This document shows, in pieces, positions 10,195-21,568 of a DNA stretch of 64,000 bases; the stretch's first letter is position 1; each line of letters opens with the position of its first letter. The notes below the pieces were generated by a model that searched no databases, had not been told where the DNA came from, and worked only from the letters and a program-made list of their open reading frames with translations. This DNA is from Halichondria panicea. Its lineage: Eukaryota; Porifera; Demospongiae; Suberitida; Halichondriidae. A program made the translations under genes and the position numbers. The stretch lies in the NCBI RefSeq assembly GCF_963675165.1, contig NC_087382.1, positions 5,720,315-5,784,314 of the forward strand. The letters run 5' to 3'.

Positions 10195-13100
10195 ATGGAG
10201 CTGATTGGACTCCTTGACACTGTCAGCGAGCTTGAGCACACTGTCAGAGAGCTTGAGGAGGACCAGGAAGTCTGTTATGACCATGACGAGCCCAGTGATG
10301 ACGATTTTGAGACAGATCTGGAGAGTGATTCAGGTTTGTGTCATTGCACCATTAAATAGTGGTTGGGGAGGCAGCATTGTGATGCCCTAACGATATGTGG
10401 CCTCTTTTTGGCGGAGGCGTCATGTGCATGCCTTTTGTGGCTCCTCCTACATTGTGTGAGCCTCTTTTTGGCGTCGCCTTGACTGCAGTACTGTACTGTA
10501 CCCTAACCCCCAGTTGTTAATGATATTCATAGCACCACACGCGTGCATTACGCCCACATATTGATATTCATGGTTGTTGTGGTTTGTTGGGCTCCTCCCA
10601 CGAGCCTTTGATGTGGACGAGCCTTTTCCTCTGCTGTACTGTACCTATGTGCCCTAACCCCCCCCAGTAGTTAATTATATTCATAGCACCACTAGCGTGC
10701 GGTACGCCCACATAATGACATTCATGGTTGTTGTGGTTTGTTGGGCTCCTCCCACGAGCCTTTGATGTGGACGAGCCTTTTCCTCTGCTGTACTGTACCT
10801 ATGTGCCCTAACCCCCCCCCCCCAGTAGTTAATGATATTCATAGCACCACTAGCGTGCGGTACGCCCACATAATGACATTCATGGTTGTTGTGGTTTGTT
10901 GGGCTCCTCCCACGAGCCTTTGATGTGGACGAGCCTTTTCCTCTGCTGTAACTGTACCTATGTGCCCTAACCCCCCCCCCCCCAGTAGTTAATGATATTC
11001 ATAGCACCACTAGCGTGTGGTACACCCACGTAATGACATTCATGGTTGTTGTGGTTTGTTGGGCTCCTCCCACGAGCCTTTGATGTGGACGAGCCTTTTC
11101 CTCTGCTGTACTGTACCTATGTGCCCTAACCCCCCCCCCCAGTAGTTAATGATATTCATAGCACCACTAGCGTGTGGTACGCCCACGTAATGACATTCAT
11201 GGTTGTTGTGGTTTGTTAGGCTCCTCCCACGAGCCTTTGATGTGGACGAGCCTTTTCCTCTGCTGTACTGTACCTATGTGCCCTAACCCCCCCCCCCCCC
11301 CCAGTAGTTAATGATATTCATAGCACCACTAGCGTGTGGTACGCCCACGTAATGACATTCATGGTTGTTGTGGTTTGTTGGGCTCCTCCCACGAGCCTTT
11401 GATGGGGACGAGCCTTTTCCTCTGCTGTACTGTACCTATGTGCCCTAACCCCTCCCCCCCCCCCCCCCCAGTAGTTAATGATATTCATAGCACCACTAGC
11501 GTGTGGTACGCCCACGTAATGACATTCATGGTTGTTGTGGTTTGTTGGGCTCCTCCCACGAGCCTTTGATGGGGACGAGCCTTTTCCTCTGCTGTACTGT
11601 GCCTATGTGCCCTAACCCCCCCCCCCCCAGTAGTTAATGATATTCATAGCACCACTAGCGTGCGGTACGCCCACGTAATGACATTCATGGTTGTTGTGGT
11701 TTGTTGGGCTCCTCCCACGAGCCTTTGATGGGGACGAGCCTTTTCCTCTGCTGTACTGTACCTATGTGCCCTAACCCCCTCCCCCCCAGTAGTTAATGAT
11801 ATTCATAGCACCACTAGCGTGCGGTACGCCCACGTAATGACATTCATGGTTGTTGTGGTTTGTTGGGCTCCTCCCACGAGCCTTTGATGGGGACGAGCCT
11901 TTTCCTCTGCTGTACTGTACCTATGTGCCCTAACCCCCCCAGTAGTTAATGATATTCATAGCACCACTAGCGTGCGGTACGCCCACGTAATGACATTCAT
12001 GGTTGTTGTGGTTTGTTGGGATCCTCCCACGAGCCTTTGATGGGGACGAGCCTTTTCCTCTGCTGTACTGTACCTATGCGCCCTAACCCCCCCCCAGTAG
12101 TTAATGATATTCATAGCACCACTAGCGTGTGGTACGCCCACTAATGACATTCATGGTTGTTGTGGTTTGTTGGGCTCCTCCCACGAGCCTTTGATGTGGA
12201 CGAGCCTTTTCCTCTGCTGTACTGTACCTATGCGCCCTAACCCCCCCCAGTAGTTAATGATATTCATAGCACCACTAGCGTGTGGTACGCCCACATAATG
12301 ACATTCATAGCCTGTCCCCCACCTGCACTGGCGAGCACTCTTGTGGTACTCTAATGATATTCATGCTTTGTTTCCGTGCAGATGCTGCAGTGGAGGATGA
12401 TGACGAAATGGTCGATGGCATGGCTCCGACTCCCAAACGGAGGAAGCTGGCGAGGGACAATGGACTCCAAAAAGCTAAGTCCACAGGAAGATACCCCGTC
12501 TTTGGCGGTGTGGTCGGTCCTGTCGATCAACTTGATCCGTCTGTAACTCCATGCCTAGATTTTGTTAAGTTACTTTGGCCCGATAGTTTGTGTGAGTACA
12601 TAGCCGAACAGACCAACCTGTACGCTAGGCAGTGTGGTGCTAAGGGTTGGTCAGCTACAAACAGTGCCGAATTGTGGGTGTTTTTGGGGATTGTACTAGA
12701 GATGGGCATTCATAGGCTCCCTGAAATTACGGACTACTGGTCCAAGGATCCCCTTTTAGGTGTACAATGTGTGAGCAATGTAATGTCGCTCAAAAGGTTC
12801 CAAAGTTTATGGCGGTATCTGCACTGTGAGGACAATACGTCCATCACTGATGCACGTAAGGTAACTAGCAAGCTAAAAACTGTTTTAGAGACTCTTAAAG
12901 CCAACTACTTCATGAGGTATAATCCCAGTCAGGAGCTTTCCGTTGATGAGATGATGATAAAGTACAAGGGTCGTAAAAGCGGGAAAATTCATATGCCCAA
13001 GAAGCCTGTTAAACTGGGGTTCAAGGTATGGTGCTGCTCATGTTCATGCTGTGGGTATCTCTGTGTGTTTGATGTATACAGTGGTAAGCTCACCGATTCC

Positions 13101-13949
13101 TCTGGGAAAAAGATAGCTGTGAAAGGGCTTGTGAAAAATGTAGTCCATCGTTTACTCACTCCTTTTTATGGTCATCAGCATGTTGTGTACATGGACAACT
13201 TTTACACGTCCGGTCCATTGATAGAAGAGTTGGCTAAGCAAAATGTGTTTACTGTCGGCACAATTTTGAAGAATGCTGCTGGTTTCCCAGCAAGTCTTAA
13301 GGATGTGGTACTCGACAAAGGTGACTATACGTCCATGACTGTTGGTGATATTTCTTACTCTATGTTTAACGACCGTAGAGTTGTGTCCTTTGCAACAAAT
13401 GTGTTCCCTGACCATATGCCCCACACTGTAATGCGAATGCACAAAGACGGTACCCTACGCTCTCAGAGTGTCCCCCCCTGTCTCCCTGCATATAACATGT
13501 ACATGGGAGGAGTTGACAATACAGGGCGTATGAGGAAAACCTATGGGTACGATAGAAAGTGTCGGCGGTATTGGTTCAGGATTTTCTTTCAATTCCTTGA
13601 CGTTAGTGTGAATAATGCATACATTCTATACAGGCACAACTGTGTCAGGGTGGGTTCAAAGGCCATGCCTTTGAAAGGGTTTCGATTGGAACTAATTCAT
13701 AGTCTATTGGGTGTGCCACGTACTCGTAGCAGTGCCTCAGGTCTGGCCAGTCTAAATATCGTTTTCCCCCCATCACAGGGCGCACGTGTGAGTGCAAATA
13801 GTGTCGGAGTGTCTCGTGGGCGCTGTCAAGTGTGTGTTCGGGAGAAGATCCCTAGCAGAGAGCAGCAACACACTGCAATGGCATGTCCCCACTGTCGCAT
13901 AAGAATATGCAAAGGACACTCTGTTATCGGACACACATGTGCTAGCTAA
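10195..13949 (+). CDS. PiggyBac-type transposase, two exons, apparently intact
   Basis: Exon 1 is 10195-10333 (MELIGLLDTVSELEHTVREL..., acidic) and exon 2 is 12382-13949. The junction (TCA G / AT GCT) is in phase and the spliced product is 568 aa. An acidic N-terminus (residues ~20-58) precedes a DDE_Tnp_1_7-type core. The three catalytic aspartates of the piggyBac family are recognisable: D235 in LSVDEMM, D318 in VYMDNFYTSG and D425 in MGGVDNTGRM. A C-terminal cysteine/histidine-rich zinc-binding domain starts at about residue 528 (CQVC...CPHC...CKGHS...HTC). PiggyBac transposases cut and paste DNA at TTAA in the nucleus. Length and motif order fit an active-type enzyme. Reading exon 2 without splicing gives a false upstream start at 12282 inside the intron. 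Confidence 0.9.
10334..12381 (+). other. Intron of the transposase gene, filled by a tandem array
   Basis: Donor CAGgtttgt and acceptor tttccgtgcagAT. Most of this 2-kb intron is the ~157-bp tandem array described separately. Splicing is required to attach the acidic N-terminus to the catalytic core. Confidence 0.8.
10540..12310. repeat. Tandem array, ~11 units of 152-167 bp with variable poly-C
   Basis: GCTCCTCCCACGAGCC recurs at about 10591, 10745, 10903, 11063, 11220, 11382, 11549, 11708, 11868, 12020 (variant ATCCTCC) and 12174. Each unit contains CCCTAACCC followed by a C-run of about 7 to 17, then AGTAGTTAATGATATTCATA. Period changes follow the C-run length. Degenerate units flank the array (10393-10540). 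Open frames in it on both strands are repeat artefacts. Confidence 0.95.
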
Positions 13950-14039
13950 TGTGCTGTGTGACTGATTTTTGTTAGATGGTACTCTCCTGGTCTAAATTGG
14001 CCTTGGAGAGGGGAGGAAAGGGGTATTATTTCAATGATT

Positions 14040-14335
14040 AATAAAATTGTGATAAAGAATTCAGTTGTATATGAGAGGCCCTAACCCACTCTGTTGTAAA
14101 TTCTGTTGTAATTATCTCTTTCCTTGGCAATCTGTTGTAGAAATTACAACAATGGGTAAGGAATCGTTATGATGAATTAGATGAAGTTGTATGTGAGCTC
14201 CTCCCTGACAAACAAACTGTAGTCTAGGTAACCGCCTTATCAGTCAAGTAGGCTAAAAATCTGTGTCCTTTGATGTAAGCTTTGATGTCTCTTTGTGCAT
14301 ATGTAGTTATAAAAAAAAAAAAAAAAAAAAAAAGA
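14040..14335 (+). promoter_or_regulatory. Possible 3' end of the transposase transcript
   Basis: AATAAA occurs at 14040-14045, 90 bp after the stop. A 22-bp genomic A-run lies at about 14311-14332. The A-run could be an internal simple repeat. Confidence 0.35.
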
Positions 14336-15579
14336 AACCTTTGACTAGCTAGGAAGAGTAGCAGCAGTAGGCAGCAGTAGTAGTAGCAGTGCAAGCAGGA
14401 CTAGACTAGATTAAAAAGTTGGTGGAAAGAATAACTGACCGTTTGGACGTCACCTGGCTGCCAGACTTTCATCTGGACTCTTCCCCCTGAGTAGCTGGCC
14501 TTTCTCTAAGCCACAAAACTGAGCAAGAAGCTGAAGAAGCAGCTAGACAGAGACATGTACCTAGCCTTGAGAATTGGGAGGCGTGGCTCAACTAGTTAGC
14601 CCAGCCCAGAGGAATTGTTACCGTGGGTACTGAACAACCGTAGAAGTAGGGCTACCCCTGGCTTTACTGAATTAACTAGCTGTGTCTGCTGTCTAGTTGG
14701 ACCAGATTTAGCTAGATAATGGGGTAGAGAATAGTTGAGCGGTGCTGTGTGTAGCTTGAACTGTACTGGCTGGCAAGAATCTAGTAAGCACCCTATGCAC
14801 TGATAACTCGTCAGAATGGAGGGTATGTTCTAGGGATCTGGACAGCTGTACATCCAAAGGAGCCAGGGAGTGCCAATCATCTTCTCCCAGTCTCTGACAC
14901 GCTAAACAAAAGGAGCTAGAACTGGGAGTCCCAGCTAGAATTGCTAGCCGGATCTAGACTAATAGAATGACTTGGAGGCGTGGTGAGGCCGGATCCACAC
15001 TAATTGATCGACCTAAAGACGCTCCTGTTCCAGATTTCACGAATGGCAAGGAAAGGGTTAAAGGTTTCAAGTTACTATAGCAGTTAATCTTGTGAGTAAA
15101 CCACAGCCAGCTGCACCTGCACAGAGAATTATATGAGTATGAGCACAGTGGTGTAATAATACTACATTTCAATGCTGCTATAACAAATGGGAGCAGCTAA
15201 GAGAAAATCAGTTCATATAATATTATATATAGCTTGGTCCAGTTTATAAAATTGACAATGGGGACTTGAAAGAATTTGCATACTGTAGATCAACTTCTTA
15301 ACTTATCTTTAGTATACCCTGCTGTTCTCTTGGCTCTCAGAGCAGCCTCCTGGAAAGACTACTGCTGCATTCTCTGTCTCATCTTGTGCCATGTGGCCAC
15401 TGGCTCTGGATCACATGATCAGTTTTCCTGCTATCTAATTATAGAACATAATTATAGACTAATTATAGAATGCGCATGCGCAGCAGTGTAGTTGCCGTAG
15501 CAATCTTCAAAGCAGCTGCTTTTCTATTATTTCTTGTCCACGTACCAAGTCTAGTCCTGATCCTTTGAGAAGTCTTTAG

Positions 15580-16090
15580 ACCTGTACTGTTCTATGCATT
15601 CAGAGCTCAAGGGGAAGAGAAGTTTTCAAGTCATAAACTAAAAGTAAGAGTGAACTTATTAATTGCGTAAATAACTGTGCTGTTTTATGCATGTAGAAAC
15701 AAACTTCAAAACGTTGGGCATTAAGTTGAAGGTCAATTTCCAGCCACTCTAAAGCTGTTGTGATGCTACAATTTAGGTGAGTTTTTAAATTGTAAAGAGC
15801 TATTCTTAATCTTCTATAGATAATAATCATGAGGTTTTTGTCAAGTTAAGTCCCTTCACACCGTGCTGTTCTTTACATTTAGAGCTCTAAAGGAGAGCAG
15901 AAGTATCAAGTCATCAGCACAAAAGGTAAGAATGAACTAGTGATTAATTAATTACAGCCATGTCTTGTTTTATGTACATAGAAAAAAGGTCCGTCATAAA
16001 GTTGGTCAATCACTCTGAAGCTGATTGTAACGCTGCTGTTTAGGTGAGAAATTGATTGATTCTGTTATTCAGGAATAATAATTTTCTATT
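15580..16090. repeat. Imperfect direct duplication inside the 6.6-kb element
   Basis: Two ~260-bp segments (from ~15590 and ~15865) share CAGAGCTC, GAGAAG/GAGCAGAAG, AAGTCAT and a TTTAGGTGAG phrase; a shorter third echo starts near 16095. AG/GT-flanked short blocks give an exon-like look, but no conserved frame was seen. 14336-15580 holds nothing I recognise. Confidence 0.45.
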
Positions 16091-16453
16091 ATAGGTGGAG
16101 TGCTGTTAATGTTGTCAAATCTTTGCGAGGGAGCAGAAATCAAACATGCAGAGGGTACCAAACGATGTAACTATTTTGTACACTTTCTTAGATAGATTAG
16201 TCATAGGATGTTTTACTTAGTTCACTGTTAATCATTTAATTTGAAGTATGCTGTATCAATGCAATGTCTCTTGTTGCTATGACAATGTGATGTACTTGTA
16301 ACACTTATATGCATGTCATGTGAGCACACTACCACCAGTGTTGATTAACACACTCAAGAGTGTGTGTTGATCAACACCTCTCAGTGTGTTAAACTTAAAC
16401 AGTGCAACGAGCACACTAAAAGTGTGTTAATTAACGCACCATTTTTAACAGTG

Positions 16454-16590
16454 TACAGCCTGTAATGCCCACTTCATGCATGAGAACTCTACATGAAATG
16501 CAACAGTTCAGTGAAGGCTGGTCCAATATTCCTGATTGCAATGATGATGGTCATGATCATTATCTGCTCTTTCGAGTACAAATGAACTGA
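16454..16590 (+). pseudogene. Decayed last exon of a cysteine-rich gene
   Basis: Directly after the 6.6-kb element, CAGCCTGTAATGCCCACTTC and GGCTGGTCCAATATTCCTGA match the terminal exon 19731-19846. Frameshifts are present. The transposon end lies 1-2 bp from the original acceptor AG. Confidence 0.8.
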
Positions 16591-16599
16591 AGATGTTGA

Positions 16600-17960
16600 A
16601 ACCTTGTTGTTTACATAACAATTAAGTGTACACAGAAGCCAATAAGTATATACAGCTAAGCAACCCAATACAGTAATAAAAAAGATAGCAGAATGTGGGT
16701 AGTAGCGAGGGCGTACATGACATCAAAAGGCAATAAGTGCACTTTGCCAATTTGTCTATTGGTGCCCACACTCACTAATGCTTCGTTGTTATTTCAATAT
16801 GGAGGTATTTGTGTTGTATGTATCAAAACATACTCGGAATACTATATACATGCATCAGTTTCTTTGGGCTTTTAAATCTCATACACACTGTACAGTATAG
16901 TACATGCCATAATTACGGCACACACATGCAAGTTAAGAACACTGCTATGAGGTTAAATGCATGCGTACGTATATACCGGCCGTAGCGGGTAATTCCGTGA
17001 GGTTAAAAAATTCTTTCAGAAAACGGTGAGTAAAATTTCGTTCCATTTTATTTCTTGCACTGCTTGCATGCATTCCGATAAGCCACGCCTACATTTTCGT
17101 GGGGGAAAAGTTCGTAGATGTCAGCTTGCCCACGAAAAGAATGAATATTTTACCCCACGAAAATTAGTATTAGTTATTGCCCAGCCAGAGTGCAACATGC
17201 CATATATTGCATGAGGACGCCTGCAATAACTAACTTGTTGCCCAATGACGTTAAACTCGTCTGATTGGTCATATAAGTCGTAATAAAAGACATGTGTTTT
17301 AAAGGAATTTTAGTGTATTCATTAGTTTTGCTGTATTCCATAGTAAATCTTTAGGTTTTCTTCCCACTTCTAGTGCTAAAAGTAGTAGCCTATATAAAAG
17401 GGACCAAATGAGTTATTGGGTGGGGATGGTGGGGTATAAGTCCCAAATGGATATCTCTTACAGTGCAAGTGCATATAATCCAGTGCATAATGCAGTGCAA
17501 TATATGCTTGCTATATAGTAGTGTGAAAGACTATGTTTCTTAGTTGGTTATTGTTTGTGCTTTTTATGTTTCTTAGTTGGTTATTGTTTGTGCTTTTGTT
17601 CGTTATTGTATAGGGTTACTGTTCATGTATGCCAGGCAAGGATTCTTGCCTTAGCTTGATTATAGCTGTTATAGTGTTAAATAGACTACATTTACTTATT
17701 TGGTATGTTGTGCAATAGTATACGACTGTACACCCAAGGTGTTAATCCCTCTCTCCTGCCCTGTAAGATCCCGTCAAACCAGTTTTAGAACCTGACAAAC
17801 AGGAAGTGTTCAGGAGTGTATAAAAGGACAGTGTGTTAGATTTTGAGTTTTAGTTGTTTTTGTGATGTTAAAGTTTATGCGATGTTGTGGAATTGATGTT
17901 GTTAAATGAAGATTGTTGAATTGAATTGTGAGAACTTAATAGTCTAGAAGTGGATCTTTT
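16600..17960. other. Repeat-rich intergenic, no gene
   Basis: 16977-17165 is a MITE-like copy with GTAGCGGGTAATTCCGTG at one end and CCCCACGAAAATTA at the other, shared with 61640-61835. 17210-17370 resembles part of the repeat at 21569-21903. A direct duplication of ATGTTTCTTAGTTGGTTATTG lies at about 17532-17600. No supported exon. Confidence 0.5.
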
Positions 17961-17964
17961 ACAA

Positions 17965-18251
17965 GTAGCGATGCATCATGCCATGCATATACTGAGCACT
18001 GGATTGCTTTGATCTGCCCACTCACTGGGCAACAACATACTATACGGTAATAATTATGAAACTGACATTTTGTGATATATATGCATGCATGCAAAACTAT
18101 CATCTATAATTATAGTCATTACTTTCAAGAATGATTATAATCATAAAATTAATGTCAGTTTAATAATTATTACCGTATAGCATGGTGTTGCCCAGTGAGT
18201 GGGCAGATCAAAGCAATCCAGTGCTCAGTATATGGCATGATGCATCGCTAC
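17965..18251. mobile_element. Long-TIR palindromic MITE
   Basis: GTAGCGATGCATCATGCCAT at 17965 is mirrored at 18251. The arms continue through CAGTGCTC, CAAAGCAATCC, GCCCACTCACTGGGCAACA and TACGGTAATAATTA, about 90 bp each. A related half is at 25255-25335. It lies just upstream of the promoter of the 18.5-kb gene. Confidence 0.8.
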
Positions 18252-18393
18252 CATAGCAACCATATATTGCACTGCATTATTTATTGGAATGTGGGACTCA
18301 GTGGGAGGTAGTGTGTATATAATGGTCCCCACAACATGTCATACACACGTCTATATATAGTAATGTTAGGTGTATATTTATAGCTACACTTTG

Positions 18394-18404
18394 AGTATAA
18401 ATAC
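18394..18404 (+). promoter_or_regulatory. Candidate TATA box of the cysteine-rich gene
   Basis: GAGTATAAATACGG lies about 100 bp upstream of the ATG at 18496, allowing a transcription start near 18425. Inferred from position and sequence only. Confidence 0.35.
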
Positions 18405-18495
18405 GGAACAACAAAGCCTAATCCAATACATTGAGAGATTTGCAAGCAGGATTGACTATATACCACAACAGTTTGATTCACAGAACTATATAACC

Positions 18496-19846
18496 ATGGT
18501 AAGAAACTACTATTTTTCTTGCGCTATAAATGAATATCAATGTTTTAGATACCGTTGGTGTTGTTAGTGCTGATGGGAGCACTTTCTGTGAATTGCCAGA
18601 GCTTAACATGTCTAGCAGAGGAAATACCTGCAGGGAGTGATGAATTCCAACGTTGTCTCCGCATAATACTAAATGTGAGTTGCCTACAAAATATCAGGAA
18701 TTCTTGCTCTGCATGCATATAGCTATATATAGCTTAAAAAGTGCAGTATTATGTGGGCATCTATAAGTTTTTTCTACTGCACTATAAATGTATGGTATAA
18801 TGTGTCCACATGCATCCATGCAGACAATGTATACACACCGAGAAATTTTAAGTGCCATTTGATTACTAGAATTATAGAACACATACATGTTTATACCCCT
18901 AGCCTCGATTCTAGGTCGCTGGAATCGAGGCTAGTTTATACCATAATTATACCGATAATTATAAGCCCTTTTTTATTCTCATCTACGTACATGCACATGC
19001 AGGCAACAATCGGAGGAAGTGATGCTTTTTGCAGTGATTCAGATTGCAAAACATTCTTTTCTGATGCATATAACAACTGTGGACTCTGTAATCCGATTGA
19101 GTTGGGTATGACATACACATGCATGCACATACACATGCCATGGTATACATGCATGATCACGCAGTCAAGCTATATATATACATAAGGAATGTTGGAGCGC
19201 AGTATATCAAGAGCCAGAGGCCAGAGGGGGTGCATGCTGGAGCGTCCTCTGTACCTCTCTGCTAGCGTACAGTCAGAGGCTCTGACTACACCCCTGAGCC
19301 AAGCATGCATGCGCTTTCCCTGACAACATGCAATTAATATTTTTCGCAGGTTGCAGCACGAGTCTAAATCTGACTGATAATAACGGTGCCCCTGCTCTGT
19401 CTTGCTTGTTTAACGATGTGGCAGCACATCCAAATCTCCAAGAGTGTCAAAGGAGAAGATCACAAGTAAACAATTTACTGCATGCATGGCAAAAATATAT
19501 TATTACATTATAATTCAGAACCTGACAGATTACTGCCTTGCTGACGATTGTTACTTCATAGAAAATGGCTACAACACCTGTGGATTCGATATACACAAAT
19601 GTAACCCTGTCAGGCAAGGTATAATGTTATCAAAACTAACTTCGTGTACTATAGGATATAATTATAAGACATGTATAGTAAAAACGTGCATGATTCTTGA
19701 TTCCTGAATGGTTTATCTATATATATGCAGCCTGTAATGCTCACTTCATGGGAGCTCTACAAGAATGCAACAGTGCAGTAACGGCTGGTCCAACATTCCT
19801 GACTGCAATCATGGTCATGTTCTACTATTTTCTCCAAGACTTTTGA
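18496..19846 (+). CDS. Two-module cysteine-rich secreted protein, probably GPI-anchored (187 aa)
   Basis: Exons 18496-18498 (ATG only), 18549-18674, 19003-19105, 19350-19465, 19519-19618 and 19731-19846; all GT..AG and in phase. A hydrophobic signal peptide (MIPLVLLVLMGALS, to about residue 18) is followed by two related cysteine modules. Module 1: C-x14-C-x15-C-x4-C-x10-C-x2-C-NP-x4-C. Module 2: C-x13-C-x11-C-x4-C-x9-C-x6-C-NP-x4-C, with CYFIENGYNTCGF. NLT and NAT glycosylation sequons are present. The C-terminal ~20 residues are hydrophobic (TFLTAIMVMFYYFL) and end almost at once, like a GPI signal or short anchor. I recognise no named family. Phase-1 introns bound the second module. An intact paralog lies at 57.0 kb. 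Confidence 0.85.
18890..18942. mobile_element. 37-bp hairpin of the AGCCTCGA family in an intron
   Basis: CCTAGCCTCGATTC...GAATCGAGGCTAG at 18898-18934, flanked by exact TTTATACC (18890-18897 and 18935-18942). It sits in intron 2 of the intact cysteine-rich gene. Confidence 0.75.
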
Positions 19847-20138
19847 GTATATATACATGCATGCACTGATCGAAACCTATAATGACTGCAGTTTACAACA
19901 TAATATATAGATGAAAATAGCATGGTTGAGCAACCTTAATCTTCTTAGACTACATAATTTGGGAGACCGATATCAATTTTTTATTGTGGAATAATATGTA
20001 TTAAAATACTGTTACACTGCAAAAAATGAAGTGCGGTGAGCCATGCATTAATTCGGTATATATAGTGAGCACACTCAGAAACTATAGAGTATGAATATAT
20101 ACACAGATCAGTACCTAACTCAGGCTACTCTACACTAT

Positions 20139-20686
20139 AGGGGTTGGTAGATTATGCTAGCATAATTTTGAGCATAATAGACGCACATAGTATAATAGGG
20201 GTCTAAAGAATAATTGCATCGGAAATAGGTATCAATGTCCATTTTTGGTAAAGATCATTACATTAAGTTTTGCATAAAGACGTTTTCATGGCAAAAAATG
20301 CTGAAGGTGGATCAGTTCTGAGATCATGATTATATTAATTATGTCTTGTGGCAGTAGGTTAATTGTGTGCTGTGCTATATATACGTCTCAATTTCGTCTA
20401 TAATTATTGTGTTACATTTTTGGGGAATAATCAGATTTTTATGAGAATAATCGGTGAGAATAATAGGCACACTTTTCAATAGTTTAAGAATAGAATAATG
20501 GGTAGAAAAAAGCATAAATGATAATATAGTGAGTCTATATAATTATATGTTGTGCATGCTTTGGAAGAATAATGTCGGAATCAATAATAGGCGATTTGAA
20601 AAGAATAATAGGCCGTTTGAATAAGCTGTTTTAACTTGAGCATAAAAATAGGTAATAATAACCTCGAGCATAATCTACCAACCCCT
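20139..20686. mobile_element. MITE with AGGGGTTGGTAGATTATGCT ends
   Basis: The 20-bp terminus at 20139 is perfectly mirrored at 20686. The interior is rich in GAATAATAG/CATAATA words. No transposase. It is inserted next to pseudo-exons of a cysteine-rich gene copy. Confidence 0.85.
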
Positions 20687-20689
20687 ATA

Positions 20690-20920
20690 CTATAACTTGA
20701 TTTGGAATGCTTTTGTGCATATAAAAGCCGTTGGTCTGACAGAAGAGGACGTACTATACAATTTTGAATAACTATATATATACTGAGGTCAATGCATATA
20801 ATAGGAGGAATTAAGATATCTCAGAGTAACATAACATTATACTGTCCGGATTAGAACTGTATTTTGTTGAGAAAGAGTCTACGATAAGTATTATTATGCA
20901 GTAATCTTGTTCGAGAGAGT
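20690..20920 (+). pseudogene. Decayed exons 4-5 of a cysteine-rich gene
   Basis: ACTTGATTTGGAATGCTTTTGTG, then ATAGGAGGAATTAAG, TACTGTCCGGATTAGAACTG, TTTTGTTGAGAAAGAGTCTACGATAAGT and CTTGTTCGAGAGAGTA match 24287-24520, and thus the 57.95-58.2 kb exons. Stops and indels are frequent. No transcript is expected. Confidence 0.7.
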
Positions 20921-21329
20921 ATTATATAGGTGCATGAAAAACATTTTGGTCTCATATAGCTATATATAGCTTGCACTCATTCGGTGGATTGTTTCGTTTA
21001 GCGTGATGTACGCTAACAGAACAATCCACCAGGACAAAAAGTACAGGTTGTGCATTTAGCTGTACTTTTGGACACAGTATATATAATTATACTATAATTA
21101 TACTGGGTATATAAGTATACTACCTGTAATCTATGCAAGTGTTTCTGTTTAGCGTGAGCTCATGTTAACCAGAAACCACCATAAAATAAAATAAAATAGA
21201 GGCTGTTTGTTGCTTGAACGTGAGACTAATAATTGACAGACATGCACTCTGCATGGTGTGGGACTCAACCTTCACTAATTAGTTAATTGGCAAGTCTTTG
21301 CGTAAAGGAATTATCTGTTGGCATTGACG

Positions 21330-21560
21330 CCATGTATATACCTAAATTAGTCCGATAATGCAGGTCACTGGCCACATAGCCATTATAGACAGTCAGAGTT
21401 AATTGACCCCACCTTGATACTGTTTACATGCAGAGATAAACGTTTCTGCATCTTAAACCATGCATGCAGCCCAAACAACAGATTAAAGGACATTGGACAA
21501 GTACGGCTGTTGTGAAAATTATTGTCTTATAGCGTTGTGCATCAAGCTTGCAATTGTATA
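21330..21560 (+). pseudogene. Deletion remnant: promoter and exon 1 joined to 3' flank
   Basis: 21330-21520 matches the upstream region and exon 1 of the 57.0-kb gene (CCACATAGCCATTATA, GACCCCACCTTGATACTG, ACATTGGACAAGTA, GGCTGTTGTGAA), with the ATG changed to ACG. It then passes directly into CTTATAGCGTTGTGCATCAAG, which matches the sequence just after that gene's stop (58747-58766). All coding exons in between are missing. Confidence 0.65.
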
Positions 21561-21568
21561 CTTGTTGT

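Larger units (their letters stand above)
9832..16453. mobile_element. 6.6-kb transposon carrying a piggyBac-type transposase
   Basis: The ends are imperfect inverted repeats: CACTGTTAAAAACGGGGTGT at 9832 and the complement of CACTGTTAAAAATGGTGCGT at 16453, extending about 33 bp with shared GTTAATNAACACAC. Flanking TA occurs at 9830-9831 and 16454-16455. TTAA, the usual piggyBac target, also sits symmetrically 5 bp inside both ends (9837-9840, 16445-16448), so the exact boundary is ambiguous. Subterminal regions are full of GTGTTAAT/AACACAC words. It interrupts a pseudogene right at an intron/exon boundary. Confidence 0.75.

Noticed and set aside
12282-12381. Upstream extension of the transposase open frame (start at 12282)
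   Set aside because: It lies in the tandem-repeat intron. A splice acceptor at 12380-12381 and an in-phase acidic exon at 10195-10333 give a better N-terminus.
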